Counted from the stretch's first letter, positions 17,265 through 26,769 are shown. The stretch is DNA of 64,000 nucleotides from Streptomyces sp. TRM68416 (GCF_014596915.1 NZ_JACVWU010000018.1:124001-188000), one strand, 5' to 3'. The notes: generated by a model not told the origin, from the sequence alone. Numbers and translations are program-made.

Positions 17265-18428
17265 GTGCGCGTCCTCGTCATGACCAGTCCAGTGCCCACC
17301 CATCTCACGCCGATGGTGCCCCTCGCCTGGGCGCTGCGCGCCGCCGGGCACGAGGTGCTCGTGCTCTGCCAGCCGGACGTGGCGGCCACGGCCCGGGGGG
17401 CGGGGCTGAACCTCACCGTGGTGGGGGACATGTACGACGACATCGGCAGGCGGCGGGCGGGCGCCGCGGAGAAGCGCCGCGCACCCCGGGCGGAGGCGGA
17501 GGAGCGGGGGAAGCCCGCGGCCGGTGGGGGCGCACCGCCCTGGCAGATGTTCGCCGCGCGGTGGCGGGAACGGATGGACCAGGTGCTCGCCCCCGCCCTG
17601 GCGGCGGCACGCGCGTGGCGGCCCGATCTGATCGTGGCGGACCCGCTGGAGTTCGCGGCGCCGCTGGTCGCCGGTGAGCTGGGGGTCCCGTTCGTGTACC
17701 ACCGCTGGGGCGTGGACGCGCACGGCGACGAGCGCTGGCGGCGGGCCCGGGAGGCGCTCGCGCCGCTGACCGTGGCGGGGATGCCGGACCCCGCGCTGGT
17801 CCTGGACCCGTGCCCGCCGGGGCTTCAGGCACCCGAGGTGAGCACGGGCGCCGGGATCCGGTTCGTGCCGTACAACGGCAGCGGGAGCAGGCCGGTGCCG
17901 CGCGGGCGGTACGCGGGTGCCGTCTGCGTCTCCTTTGGCACGCGGGCGCTCGCGCTGGGCGGGGCGGAGCTGCTGCGCCGCACGCTGCGCGCTCTGACCG
18001 GGCCGGACGCGCCGGGGCTGGTGGTCGTCGCGGCGCCCGCCGGTGTCCGGGATGGGCTGGGCGGGGCGGCGGACGGTGTGGTGTTCCTTGAGGATGTGCC
18101 GCTGACGCTCTTTCTCGACCGGTGCGTGCTGGTGGTGCACCACGGCGGGGCGGGCACGGCGCTGACGTCGACGGCGTTCGGGCTGCCGCAAGTGGTGCTG
18201 CCGCAGGCGCCGTATCTCGTCGAGCACGGGGAGCGTCTGGCGGCGACCGGAGCGGGGGCCCTTCTGAGGGAGGGCGAACAGGAGGAGCACCACATCCGCA
18301 CCGCCGCGACCACTCTCCTGGACACCCCCGAAGCCACCCGAGCGGCCCGCGAGTTGGCCGCGGCCTCCGCCGCCCAGCCCGCCCCCTCGGCGTGGGTGGC
18401 TCTCCTGGAGCAGATCGCAACGCGGTGA
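17265..18428 (+). CDS. glycosyltransferase 1 (GT1 family, GT-B fold)
   Basis: A 387-aa antibiotic glycosyltransferase. It starts VRVLVMTSPVPTHLTPMVPLAWALRAAGHEV, the usual acceptor-domain opening, and the donor domain carries VVHHGGAGTALTSTAFGLPQVVLP (about residues 283-305). It should transfer an NDP-deoxysugar to the aglycone or to a growing sugar chain. The GTG at 17265 has GGGGGAA upstream. A 50-residue charged Ala/Arg/Lys-rich insert near residues 55-85 sets it apart from the other four transferases. It is one of three closely similar genes, with 21069 and 22238. Acceptor and donor are not predictable here. Confidence 0.93.
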   Translation: MRVLVMTSPVPTHLTPMVPLAWALRAAGHEVLVLCQPDVAATARGAGLNLTVVGDMYDDIGRRRAGAAEKRRAPRAEAEERGKPAAGGGAPPWQMFAARWRERMDQVLAPALAAARAWRPDLIVADPLEFAAPLVAGELGVPFVYHRWGVDAHGDERWRRAREALAPLTVAGMPDPALVLDPCPPGLQAPEVSTGAGIRFVPYNGSGSRPVPRGRYAGAVCVSFGTRALALGGAELLRRTLRALTGPDAPGLVVVAAPAGVRDGLGGAADGVVFLEDVPLTLFLDRCVLVVHHGGAGTALTSTAFGLPQVVLPQAPYLVEHGERLAATGAGALLREGEQEEHHIRTAATTLLDTPEATRAARELAAASAAQPAPSAWVALLEQIATR

Positions 18429-18448
18429 GCGCCCCGGAACAAGAGAAG

Positions 18449-18490
18449 CGCGGGGCGGCAGCGCTCGGGGGAAGCGCGTACCGCCCCGCG
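18449..18490. terminator. hairpin between convergent GT1 and MFS genes
   Basis: CGCGGGGCGG (18449-18458) pairs with CCGCCCCGCG (18481-18490), with a second small stem in the loop. The position between two convergent genes fits a two-way terminator. Confidence 0.55.
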
Positions 18491-18509
18491 GTCAGGGGGA
18501 AGGGCGAGG

Positions 18510-20090
18510 TCAGCCCTTGGAAGAAGGAGCGCTCTCTTCGGCGCCCGCCTCCGTCCAGCTCTTCTTCGCGTCGTGCATCGTCTCCTTCACGAAGAGGGAG
18601 AGCACCACGGCGACGACCGACACCGCGGCGGCGGTGAGGTACATGACGTGGTTCGCCGAGACGAACGCATCGACGACGGTGTCCCGCACGGACGCCGGCA
18701 ACTCCTGCACCGAGCCGAGGTTCGACACGCTCCCGCCGAGCCGGTCCGAGAACTCACCGGGCAGCTTGTCGTTGAAGGAGGCGTTGAGCAGCACACCGAG
18801 GAGGGCGGTGCCGAGTGCCTGCCCCATCCGTCCGAGGAACCGTACCGACGTCGTGGCGACGCCCAGTTCATGGGCTTCCACGGCGTTCTGCACGGCGAGG
18901 ATCGACACCTGCATCAGACCGCCGAGCCCGGAGCCGAGCAGGAACAGGTCGACCGCGATGACCCACGGAGAGGTGTGCGCACCCAGCAGCCCCAGCAGCG
19001 CGAGCGCCGCGGTGCACAGGAGGTTGCCGATCACGAGGACCATGCGGTAGCGGCCGGAACGGGCGATCCACAGGCCCCCGGAGGTGGAGAAGAGCACGAG
19101 CCCGATCGCCAGCGGCACGGTGAACACCGCCGAACTGGTCGGCGTCTGCGACCGCGCGATCTGCATGTACGTCGCCAGATAGACCGGCGCGGACATCACC
19201 GCGAGACCAGTGACGATCTGCAGCGCCGTCACCGTACGGTAGACGGGGTTGCGGAACAGCGCCAGCGGCAGGATCGGCGCGGGCACCCGCCGCTCCCACA
19301 GGATGAAGGCCACGGACACCAGAACGGCTCCGACCCCCATCACGAGGATCAGCGGCGACGTCCAGGAGTACTTGGTGCCGCCCCAGTCGGCGACCAGCAG
19401 CAGTCCGCTCGCCGCGGCGGCGATCAGCACCGCGCCGACCACGTCGACGGGCTCCTTGCGCCGCGTGCCCGCGGGCAGGTGCAGCGCGTACACCATGACT
19501 GCGACGGCCGCGATGCCCAGCGGCAGGTTGATGAAGAACAGCCAGCGCCAGCCGAGGTGTTCGCTGACGACACCGCCGAGCAGCGGCCCCGCGACGCTGC
19601 CTCCGCCGATGATGGCGCCGCCGATACCCGAGCGCCGGGCTCGGTCCTTGGGGGGCGAGATCATGGCGACGATGACGAGTGTGACGCCGACGAGGCCGCC
19701 CGCGCCGAGGCCCTGGATCGCGCGGAACAGGATGAGCTGCTCCATGTCCTGGGCGGCGCCGCACAGCATCGAGCCGACCAGGAAAAGGCCGGTGGCGAAG
19801 AGGAACACCTTCTTCGGCCCGAAGACGTCGCTGAGCTTGCCGTACAGCGGCTGCGTGGCGGTGGACGCCAGCAGGTAGACGGTGAATAGCCAGGGCAGCA
19901 GGTCCAGGCCGTGCGCCGGGTCGAGGTCCCGGGCCATCGTCCACGCCGAGCTGCCGACGATGGTCTGGTCGAGGCTGGCCAGCAGCAGGACGCCGAGGGC
20001 GCCGGCCGAGATCAGCTTGATCATGGTCGGCGACATCGCCTTCGCGGCCCCGGGCGTGGGTGACGCCTTGGTGGCGGTCGGTCCTGTCAT
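18510..20090 (-). CDS. DHA2-family (14-TM) MFS multidrug efflux transporter
   Basis: A 526-aa EmrB/QacA-type proton antiporter. About 14 hydrophobic segments are visible, with the motif SLDQTIVGSSAWTMARDL at the first segment, PLYGKLSDVFGPKKVFL (motif A) after the second, and WRWLFFINLPLGIAAV near the middle. It is the likely self-resistance/export protein for the cluster product. The start at 20090 has GGAG 8 nt upstream. It is divergent from the PadR regulator, and operator-like repeats lie between them. Confidence 0.94.
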   Translation of the reverse strand: MTGPTATKASPTPGAAKAMSPTMIKLISAGALGVLLLASLDQTIVGSSAWTMARDLDPAHGLDLLPWLFTVYLLASTATQPLYGKLSDVFGPKKVFLFATGLFLVGSMLCGAAQDMEQLILFRAIQGLGAGGLVGVTLVIVAMISPPKDRARRSGIGGAIIGGGSVAGPLLGGVVSEHLGWRWLFFINLPLGIAAVAVMVYALHLPAGTRRKEPVDVVGAVLIAAAASGLLLVADWGGTKYSWTSPLILVMGVGAVLVSVAFILWERRVPAPILPLALFRNPVYRTVTALQIVTGLAVMSAPVYLATYMQIARSQTPTSSAVFTVPLAIGLVLFSTSGGLWIARSGRYRMVLVIGNLLCTAALALLGLLGAHTSPWVIAVDLFLLGSGLGGLMQVSILAVQNAVEAHELGVATTSVRFLGRMGQALGTALLGVLLNASFNDKLPGEFSDRLGGSVSNLGSVQELPASVRDTVVDAFVSANHVMYLTAAAVSVVAVVLSLFVKETMHDAKKSWTEAGAEESAPSSKG

Positions 20091-20255
20091 CTCCGCGTGG
20101 CTCCTTCGTCGGGTGGGCGAGGCGGCGGGGCCTCGCTGGTCCGGTTGTCACCGTGGTGGGTGGGGCTGAGCCGGACCTGTCAGGAACCTGAGCCGGGACT
20201 GAGCCGGGGCCGAGCCGTGCTGCCGGCTTCGTGCGCTCCCGGACACAGGCAGTTG

Positions 20256-20319
20256 TTCTATAGAAGTTCTAGAGGTACGGTTCTTTTCGTTGAGCTTCTT
20301 CTGTAGAACTTCTGTAGAT
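20256..20319. promoter_or_regulatory. putative PadR operators in the MFS/padR divergent promoter
   Basis: Three copies of a TTCTRTAGAW element lie at 20256-20265 (TTCTATAGAA, a perfect palindrome), 20299-20308 (TTCTGTAGAA) and 20310-20319 (TTCTGTAGAT). A related GTTCTAGAG follows the first. The cluster sits 19-82 bp before the PadR start and 166-229 bp before the pump start. It stands out as A/T-rich in GC-rich DNA. The link to PadR is inference. Confidence 0.6.
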
Positions 20320-20337
20320 GAGAGCAGGTGGTCCGTG

Positions 20338-20952
20338 ATGAACGACACCGAGATCCCGCCGACCGTAGAGCCCGCTGATGTCCGTGCCGTGCCGCCCGTT
20401 GCCCCGCGCGCGGAGTCGGCACTGCCGCCGGAGCCTGCAGGGGCCGCCGCCTCCATGGCGCTGCGGCCCGCCGGGCCGTCCGCCGGGGTGACCGCGCTGC
20501 GCGTCCACAAGCCGGGCCGCGGTGACATCCGCACGGCCGCGCTGACGCTGCTCGCAGAGGAGGAGCAGCTCAACGGCAACCAGGTCGTCCAGCGCATCGC
20601 CGAACGCAGCCAGGGCGCCTGGCGGCCCAGCCCGGGCGCGGTCTACCCGGCCCTGGAACAGCTGGAGAAGGACGGGCTGATCGAGCCGTTGGAGGGGGGC
20701 AGGCGCCGCGGGTTCCGCCTGACCGAGGCGGGGCGCATCCATGTGGCGGAGAACCGGGTGCACGCCGAAGCGGTCTGGCGCGGCGTGGCGTTCGCCGGGG
20801 ACGCGCGGATACAGGGGATCGACACCCTGTGTGAGCACGTGGTGACCGCGGTCCGGCACGCCCTGTACGAAGCCGACGACGACCGCTACGCGGAGGTCCG
20901 AGGGATTCTCGTGGACGCCCGGCGCTCCCTGTACCGCCTGCTGGCGGAGTAG
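20338..20952 (+). CDS. PadR-family transcriptional regulator
   Basis: A 204-aa protein. After a 55-aa Pro/Ala-rich N-terminal segment comes the PadR winged helix (about residues 60-140): DIRTAALTLLAEEEQLNGNQ, VVQRIAERSQGAWRPSPGAV, then YPALEQLEKDGLIEPLEGG. A C-terminal helical dimerisation region ends ARRSLYRLLAE. PadR proteins usually repress a nearby efflux pump and are released by the antibiotic, and the divergent MFS gene fits this. The ATG at 20338 is preferred to an upstream frame extension inside the operator repeats. Confidence 0.9.
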   Translation: MNDTEIPPTVEPADVRAVPPVAPRAESALPPEPAGAAASMALRPAGPSAGVTALRVHKPGRGDIRTAALTLLAEEEQLNGNQVVQRIAERSQGAWRPSPGAVYPALEQLEKDGLIEPLEGGRRRGFRLTEAGRIHVAENRVHAEAVWRGVAFAGDARIQGIDTLCEHVVTAVRHALYEADDDRYAEVRGILVDARRSLYRLLAE

Positions 20953-21014
20953 CCCCGCGCGTACGGACGGAGGCGGAGCCTCCACCCAGCCCCGAACGAG
21001 GCTGGACGCGCCTG

Positions 21015-21048
21015 CTGACGATGGACGGCGCACGTCGTCCATCGTCAG
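21015..21048. promoter_or_regulatory. 13-bp inverted repeat just before glycosyltransferase 2
   Basis: CTGACGATGGACG (21015-21027) is perfectly repeated in inverse at 21036-21048 around 8 nt. It ends 5 nt before the ribosome binding site of the gene at 21069. It could be an operator, or an RNA hairpin that stops read-through from the PadR gene or limits translation. There is no U-tract. Confidence 0.55.
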
Positions 21049-21068
21049 CCGGTGAGGGAGAAACCTCC

Positions 21069-22232
21069 ATGCGCGTCCTGCTCATGAGCACCCCCGTGTC
21101 CACACATTTCGCCCCCTCCATCCCCTTGGGGTGGGCGCTGCGCGCGGCGGGGCACGACGTGCTGGTCGCGGGGCAACCCGACATCGTGGGGACGGCGCAC
21201 GGGGCGGGGCTGTGCACCGCCGTCGTAGGCGAGTGGTTCGACGCGCTCGAACCGCTCACCTCGGGGCTGCCCGAGGGCAAGCGGCCGATCGAGGTCGGGC
21301 ACACCCGGGTCCGCGACGGCCACTGGGACGACGTCAACAAGATCTGGCTCATCCACTGCCGCTACATGGTTTCCCAGTACCTGGCGCTGGCCCGGGAGTG
21401 GAAGCCCGACCTGATCGTGGCCGACCCGCTGGAGTTCAGCGCGCTGCTCGTCGGCGGCGTCCTCGGCATCCCGGTCGTCAACCGGCGCTGGGGCGTGGAC
21501 CCGGCGGGCTTCCCCGGTCAGGAGATGGCCGCCCGCACCATGGGCACCATGCTCGGCCGGCTCGGCCTCGACGGGCTGCCCCGGCCCGCGCTGGTCCTCG
21601 ACCCCTGCCCGCCCAGCCTCCAGGTCCCCGAGGCCCCGGCCGGCCAGGGCATGCGGTACGTGCCGTTCAACGGGTCCGGCTCGCTGCCGGACTGGGCCGG
21701 GGACAAGCCCTTCGGGCGGCGCCGGGTGTGCGTGACCTTCGGACGGCTGACGGCGGCGCTGAACGGGCTGCCGCTGGTGCGAACCGTCGCGGAGGCCGGG
21801 GGTGCGCTCGACGACGTGGAGCTGGTGCTGACGCTGGAGCGCGAGTTCCAGGACGAACTGGGGCCCGTGCCCGACAACGTACGGGTCGTCGACCCGGCCC
21901 CGCTCAACCTCTTCCTTGGCACCTGCGACGCGGTCGTGCACCACGGCGGCGCCGGATCCACGCTCACCGCCTCGGCGTTCGGGCTGCCGCAGCTCGTACT
22001 CCCCGGCATCACCGACACGTTCGTCGTCGCCGACCGCGTCGTCGGCATCGGCGTGGGCCGCGCCCTCGACGAGGCCGAGACGCAGAACGACCCGGAGCAG
22101 GTACGGGCCGCGCTGCGCGCGCTGCTCGACGACCCCGGCCACGTCACCGCCGCTGCCAAGCTGCGCGACGAGATGGCCGCGATGCCGACGCCCGCGCAGT
22201 TGGTGCCGGCGCTCGAAGAGCTGGCGGGCTGA
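21069..22232 (+). CDS. glycosyltransferase 2 (GT-B fold)
   Basis: A 387-aa transferase. It opens MRVLLMSTPVSTHFAPSIPL, WRPDLIV-type motifs appear as EWKPDLIVADPLEFSALL, and the donor site VVHHGGAGSTLTASAFGLPQ lies near residue 292. It is a close relative of the genes at 17265 and 22238; the three share the ADPLEF and LDPCPPSLQ segments, which suggests duplication within the cluster. GAGGGAG provides the ribosome binding site. It is followed after 5 bp by glycosyltransferase 3, so the pair may act together or in sequence on a disaccharide. Confidence 0.93.
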   Translation: MRVLLMSTPVSTHFAPSIPLGWALRAAGHDVLVAGQPDIVGTAHGAGLCTAVVGEWFDALEPLTSGLPEGKRPIEVGHTRVRDGHWDDVNKIWLIHCRYMVSQYLALAREWKPDLIVADPLEFSALLVGGVLGIPVVNRRWGVDPAGFPGQEMAARTMGTMLGRLGLDGLPRPALVLDPCPPSLQVPEAPAGQGMRYVPFNGSGSLPDWAGDKPFGRRRVCVTFGRLTAALNGLPLVRTVAEAGGALDDVELVLTLEREFQDELGPVPDNVRVVDPAPLNLFLGTCDAVVHHGGAGSTLTASAFGLPQLVLPGITDTFVVADRVVGIGVGRALDEAETQNDPEQVRAALRALLDDPGHVTAAAKLRDEMAAMPTPAQLVPALEELAG

Positions 22233-22237
22233 GCGCC

Positions 22238-23398
22238 GTGCGGGTGCTCCTCGCCTCGGTCTCCGTACCGAGCCATCTGCTGCCCATGGTGCCGCTGGCC
22301 GACGCGCTGCGCGCCGCCGGCCACGACGTCCTGCTCGCCTGCCAGCCCGACCTCGTCCCGCATGCCGAGTCCGCCGGACTGCTCACCGCCGTCGTCGGCA
22401 GCGAGCAGCTTGAGGCCGAGCGGCGCCGCAAGATGACGCAGATCGCCAAGGAGCAGGCCGCCGTGCCCGGCGGGGTCTGGCAGCCCACTTGGGAACAGCT
22501 CGCCGCGCGCTGGCGGCAGCGCGTCGACGGCGTCATCGACGACCAGGTGGCGGTGGGACGCCGGTGGCGGCCCGACCTGATCGTCGCCGACCCGCTGGAG
22601 TTCGGCGCGCGCGTCCTCGGCGGCGTGCTCGACGTGCCGGTGGTGGTGCACCGCTGGGGCCCCGAGACCATGACCACCGAGGCCGCCGGACCCGCCCGCG
22701 AAGCCCTCGCGGACCTCTGCGCCCGCCTCGGCCTGCCCGACGGGCTCCCCGACCCCGCCGCGATCGTCGACCCGTGCCCGCCCGGGCTCCAGTTCCCGGA
22801 AGCCGCACCCGCCATGACGACCCGGCACGTGCCGTTCAACGGCACCGGGTCGGTGCCGCCCTGGGCCCGGCGGACTCCCGGCGCCCCCACCCGGATCTGT
22901 GTGTCCCTCGGCAGCATGCCCGCGCACCTCGGCGGACTCACCCTCCTGAAGACGCTCGCTGCGGCGGTGGTGGACCTCGACCGGGTCGAACTGCTCGTCC
23001 CGCTCGCCCCCGACCTGCGTGCGCAGGTCGGCTCTCTGCCATCGTCCGTCCGCCTGGTCGAACCGACGCCGCTGCACCTGTTCCTGGAAGGCTGCGCGGC
23101 CGTCGTCCACCACGGTGGCTCTGGCACGGCCCTCACCGCGCTCGCGCACGGGCTGCCGCAGGTCGTGCTGCCGCAGTTCAACCCGGCCCTCGCCCAGTGC
23201 GGCCGGCGCGTCGCCGATGTCGGCGCCGGGGTCAGCCTGACCGCCGACGACCAGCTCGATGCCGCGTGCATCGCCGAGGCGCTGCGCACCGTGCTCCACG
23301 ACCCCGAACCGCGCGCGGGCGCCGAGCGGGTACGCACCGCCATGACCGTCCAGCCCACCCCGGCAGCCCTCGTCCCGGCCCTGGAGGCACTGGCCTGA
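22238..23398 (+). CDS. glycosyltransferase 3 (GT-B fold)
   Basis: A 386-aa transferase starting with GTG at 22238 (VRVLLASVSVPSHLLPMVPL), 5 bp after the stop of glycosyltransferase 2. The donor motif VVHHGGSGTALTALAHGLPQ lies near residue 288, and VADPLEFGARV and VDPCPPGLQFPEA match the paralogues. It should transfer an NDP-deoxysugar. A GC-rich hairpin (23413-23443) ends the unit. The specific bond formed cannot be inferred. Confidence 0.92.
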   Translation: MRVLLASVSVPSHLLPMVPLADALRAAGHDVLLACQPDLVPHAESAGLLTAVVGSEQLEAERRRKMTQIAKEQAAVPGGVWQPTWEQLAARWRQRVDGVIDDQVAVGRRWRPDLIVADPLEFGARVLGGVLDVPVVVHRWGPETMTTEAAGPAREALADLCARLGLPDGLPDPAAIVDPCPPGLQFPEAAPAMTTRHVPFNGTGSVPPWARRTPGAPTRICVSLGSMPAHLGGLTLLKTLAAAVVDLDRVELLVPLAPDLRAQVGSLPSSVRLVEPTPLHLFLEGCAAVVHHGGSGTALTALAHGLPQVVLPQFNPALAQCGRRVADVGAGVSLTADDQLDAACIAEALRTVLHDPEPRAGAERVRTAMTVQPTPAALVPALEALA

Positions 23399-23412
23399 CG
23401 ACGGTCGCACCG

Positions 23413-23443
23413 CCCCTGGACAGGCCCTGGGTCTGTCCAGGGG
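23413..23443. terminator. hairpin after glycosyltransferase 3
   Basis: CCCCTGGACAG (23413-23423) pairs with CTGTCCAGGGG (23433-23443) around a 9-nt loop, between the convergent glycosyltransferase 3 and large regulator genes. Confidence 0.65.
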
Positions 23444-23478
23444 CGCGGGTGTGTCAGGTACGTCCGGGGGCGCGAACG

Positions 23479-26400
23479 TCAGGTACGTCCGGCCGTCTCC
23501 CGCAGCAACGCGATCGCCGCGTCGCGGCGGGTGGCGGCCCCCCGTGCGTACGCGGTGGCGTACTCCGCCCCGGACAGCTGCCGGCGCACGGCCGCGGACA
23601 CGCGGTCGGCGTCCGGACGGGCCAGGCCGTCGTCCGCGCCGGGCAGCGCGCCCGCCGAACCCAGCAGCGCGGCGGCCCGCTCCGGGCGGCCCGCCGCCAG
23701 CTCCGTCTCCGCGAGCAGTTCCAGCAGACAGGCGAGGACGCCGGGGTCCGGCACCGGCGGCAGCGCCGCCACCGCCTCGGCGAACCGCTCCCGGGCGGCG
23801 GTCCCGCGCTCCGCTGCGGCCTCGACGAAGCCCAGCGACGCGAGGACCAGCGCGTGCACCCGGTCCCCGAACCGGCCCGGCGCCGCGAACTCGGCCAGGG
23901 CCTGCTCCAGCCACGGCCGCGCCTCCTCGGGCACCCCGGCCCGGCGGGCGACCTCGCCCGTCGCCCACAGCGCCAGCGCCCGCTGCTCACGCGCGCCCAG
24001 CTCGTCCGCCAAGTGCAGCGCGTCGGCCAGCTCGCTCCGGGCGCGCTCCAGGTCGCCCGCGCGGGCCCGCTCGGTGGCGAGCCGCACCATCAACAGGGCC
24101 TGGTCCTCCCGGTCGCCGAGCTCCGCGACCAGGTGCAGCGCCTCCTCCAGAGCGCCGACCGCCGCGCCCCGCTCGCCGCGCATGCCCGGTGTCTCCGCTG
24201 CGGCCACCAGCGCCTGCGCCGTGCCCCAGCGTTCGCCGATGCCGCGGAACAGCCCCGCCGCGACGCGGTAGTCGGCCGCCGCCCGCTCGGGCTCGCCCAG
24301 CGTCATCGCGATCCGCCCGCGGTGCAGCCGGGCCAGGCCCCGCACCCACGGGTCGGGGTCCTCGGACCGGCGGGCCAGCGACTCCAGGAGCGAGCCGTCG
24401 CCGCTGAGCATGCTCGCGATGGGTTCGAACAGCCCGAGCGCCGGATGCGAGAACGGGTGTCCGTCCCGCTCCATCCCGTCGATGAGGACGCGCGCCTCAG
24501 CCATGCGGGAGCGGAAGTCGTCGGGCGCCGGACCCGCGCCGTCCGGCTGCGGTACGGCGGTGACCAGGGCCAGGACCCGCGCGGCGGGCGGCACTTCGGC
24601 CTGCCCGAGGGCCAGGGCGCGCCCGGCCCACTGCGCCGCCTCCTGACGGCGCCCGCGCAGGAACCAGTACCAGCCCAGGGCCGCAACCAGCCGGGTCGCC
24701 AGGCAGCTCTCGCCCCGGTCCACGGCCCAGCTGAGCGCGGCCATCAGCTCGTCGTGCTCGGCGGTGAGCGCCCGCAGCCAGTCGAGCTGGTCCCCGCGGC
24801 GCAGTTGCGGCTCGGCGCGCTCGGCGAGGTCCAGGAAGAACTCCGCGTGCCGGTGCCTGACCCGCTCGCCGCGGCCGGTGGTGTCCAGCTTGGCGAGGGC
24901 GAAGGCGCGGACGGTCTCCAGCATCCGGTAGCGGGGCTCGCCTTCGGTGTCGGTGACGGTCAGGAACGACTTGTCGACGAGCCCCGTCAGCGCGTCGACG
25001 ACGTCCTGCCCGAGCACCGTCGGGCGCCGCGCGCCCGGATCGTCTGCGGTCACCCGTTCCACCGTCCGCAGCACCGCTCCGCTGCGGAACACCGCGAACG
25101 CGGCGGCCAGTTCGCGCTCGGTGGCGGTCAGCAGCTCCCAGCTCCAGTCGACCACCGCGTGCAGCGTCTGCTGCCGCGGCAGCGCCGTCCGGCTGCCCGC
25201 GGTGAGCAGGGCGAACCGGTCGTCGAGCCGGTCGCGGACCTGCCGCGGCGACATCGAGCGCAGCCGGGTCGCCGCCAGTTCGAGGGCGAGCGGCAGCCCG
25301 TCCAGGGCGCGGCAGATGTCCAGGACCACGCCCACGTTGTCCTCGGCGACCCGGAATGAGGGGCGCGCGGCGGCGGCGCGCTCCGCGAAGAGCCGTACGG
25401 CCGGACTGCGTACGGCGAGCCCAACGGGGGTGCCCGGATCCGGCACCGGCATCGGCAGCACCGGCACGAGCTGCTCGCCGGTGATGCCGAGCGGCTCCCG
25501 GCTCGTGGTGAGCACCCGCACCTGCGGGCACTGCCCGAGCAGCGCGTCGACGAGCACGGCGACGGCGTCGACGACCTGCTCGCAGTTGTCCAGGACGAGC
25601 AGGGTCCGCTTGTCCCGTAGCGCCGCCACCAGCCGGTCGCGCGGACCCTGCGGGCTGGTGACGGCCGGGGTCATCAGCCCGCCCTCGCGCAGCCCGAGCG
25701 CGGTGACGACGGCCTGCGGCACGTCGGAGGGATCGGCGACGGCGGCCAGTTCGACCAGCCAGGCTCCGTCGGGCACAGCCTCCGCGAGCCGGGCCGCACA
25801 TTCGGCCGCGAGCCGGGTCTTGCCCGCGCCGCCCGGACCGACCAGCGTGAGCAGCCGCCGGGTGCGCACCAGCCGCTCGATGTCGGCGACTTCCTGTTCC
25901 CGGCCGACGAAGGGGGTGAACTGGGCGCGGAGGTTGGTACGGGGGCGGGGCGAGGGGCGCTCCGGAGGCACCCGGGTCTCCGGGCTCTCGGTGCTCTCGG
26001 TGCTCTTCGGGGTTCTCGGGCCCCGCACGGCCGGGGCGGCCTCCCCGCGCAGTACGGCCAGGTGCGCACCGGCCAGTTCGGGGCCCGGGTCGACGCCGAG
26101 TTCGTCCGCGAGCAGGCGGCGGCTCTCCTCGTACGCGGCGAGGGCGTCGGCCTGCCGTCCTGCGGCGCTCAGCGCGCGCATGAGCTGAGCGCGCGGCCGC
26201 TCCCGCAGCGGGTGCGCGGCGACCAGCGCCTCCAGGTCGGGCACGAGCCCGGCTCCGTCGCCGCCGGACAGCTCGGCCTCGAAGCGGTCCTCCGTGACGG
26301 CGAGGCGCAGTTCCGCCAGCCGGTCGCGCTGGACGCGGACGAAACCGGTGTCGTCCAGGTCGGCCAGGGCGGGGCCGCGCCACAGGGCGAGCGCCGCGCG

Positions 26401-26769
26401 CAGCGCCGCCGCCGCCCGGACGTCGTCCGTGCCGAGCAGGGAGCGCCCGCGCGCCGCCAGCTCCTCGAACTCCCTGACGTCCAGGGCGTCCGGCGGCACC
26501 GCGAGGCGGTAGGCGCGCGGACGGGATTCGACCAGGCCCTCCGGCAGCGTCCGGCGCAGCCGGGACACCAGGACCTGAAGGGCGTTGACGGCACCGGCCG
26601 GGCGGTCGGCGTCGCTCCACAGCTCGCCGATGAGCAGTTCGCTCGGCACCGGACGGCCGTCCGCCAGGGCAAGCCGCACCAGCAGCCCGCGCAGTCTGCT
26701 GCCCGGCACCGCCACGGCCGCGCCCTCGCACGTCCGGACGTCCAACTCGCCCAGCATGCCGATCCGCAC
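23479..26769 (-). CDS. large SARP regulator (SARP-NB-ARC-TPR, AfsR-like)
   Basis: A protein of about 1096 aa. An N-terminal winged helix and activation domain (residues 1-255; IGMLGELDVRTCEGAAVAVP, ALQVLVSRLRRTLPE) are followed by a linker and an NTPase module with P-loop LVGPGGAGKTRLA near residue 315 and RTLLVLDNCEQ (Walker B). A long helical, TPR-like C-terminal half holds repeated ALALWATGEVARRAG-type segments. Proteins of this build are pathway activators with an ATP switch. The GTG at 26769 is chosen at the first conserved residue; a GTG at 26781 is equally possible. It is downstream of the epimerase gene on the same strand (95-bp gap). Confidence 0.92.
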   Translation of the reverse strand: MRIGMLGELDVRTCEGAAVAVPGSRLRGLLVRLALADGRPVPSELLIGELWSDADRPAGAVNALQVLVSRLRRTLPEGLVESRPRAYRLAVPPDALDVREFEELAARGRSLLGTDDVRAAAALRAALALWRGPALADLDDTGFVRVQRDRLAELRLAVTEDRFEAELSGGDGAGLVPDLEALVAAHPLRERPRAQLMRALSAAGRQADALAAYEESRRLLADELGVDPGPELAGAHLAVLRGEAAPAVRGPRTPKSTESTESPETRVPPERPSPRPRTNLRAQFTPFVGREQEVADIERLVRTRRLLTLVGPGGAGKTRLAAECAARLAEAVPDGAWLVELAAVADPSDVPQAVVTALGLREGGLMTPAVTSPQGPRDRLVAALRDKRTLLVLDNCEQVVDAVAVLVDALLGQCPQVRVLTTSREPLGITGEQLVPVLPMPVPDPGTPVGLAVRSPAVRLFAERAAAARPSFRVAEDNVGVVLDICRALDGLPLALELAATRLRSMSPRQVRDRLDDRFALLTAGSRTALPRQQTLHAVVDWSWELLTATERELAAAFAVFRSGAVLRTVERVTADDPGARRPTVLGQDVVDALTGLVDKSFLTVTDTEGEPRYRMLETVRAFALAKLDTTGRGERVRHRHAEFFLDLAERAEPQLRRGDQLDWLRALTAEHDELMAALSWAVDRGESCLATRLVAALGWYWFLRGRRQEAAQWAGRALALGQAEVPPAARVLALVTAVPQPDGAGPAPDDFRSRMAEARVLIDGMERDGHPFSHPALGLFEPIASMLSGDGSLLESLARRSEDPDPWVRGLARLHRGRIAMTLGEPERAAADYRVAAGLFRGIGERWGTAQALVAAAETPGMRGERGAAVGALEEALHLVAELGDREDQALLMVRLATERARAGDLERARSELADALHLADELGAREQRALALWATGEVARRAGVPEEARPWLEQALAEFAAPGRFGDRVHALVLASLGFVEAAAERGTAARERFAEAVAALPPVPDPGVLACLLELLAETELAAGRPERAAALLGSAGALPGADDGLARPDADRVSAAVRRQLSGAEYATAYARGAATRRDAAIALLRETAGRT

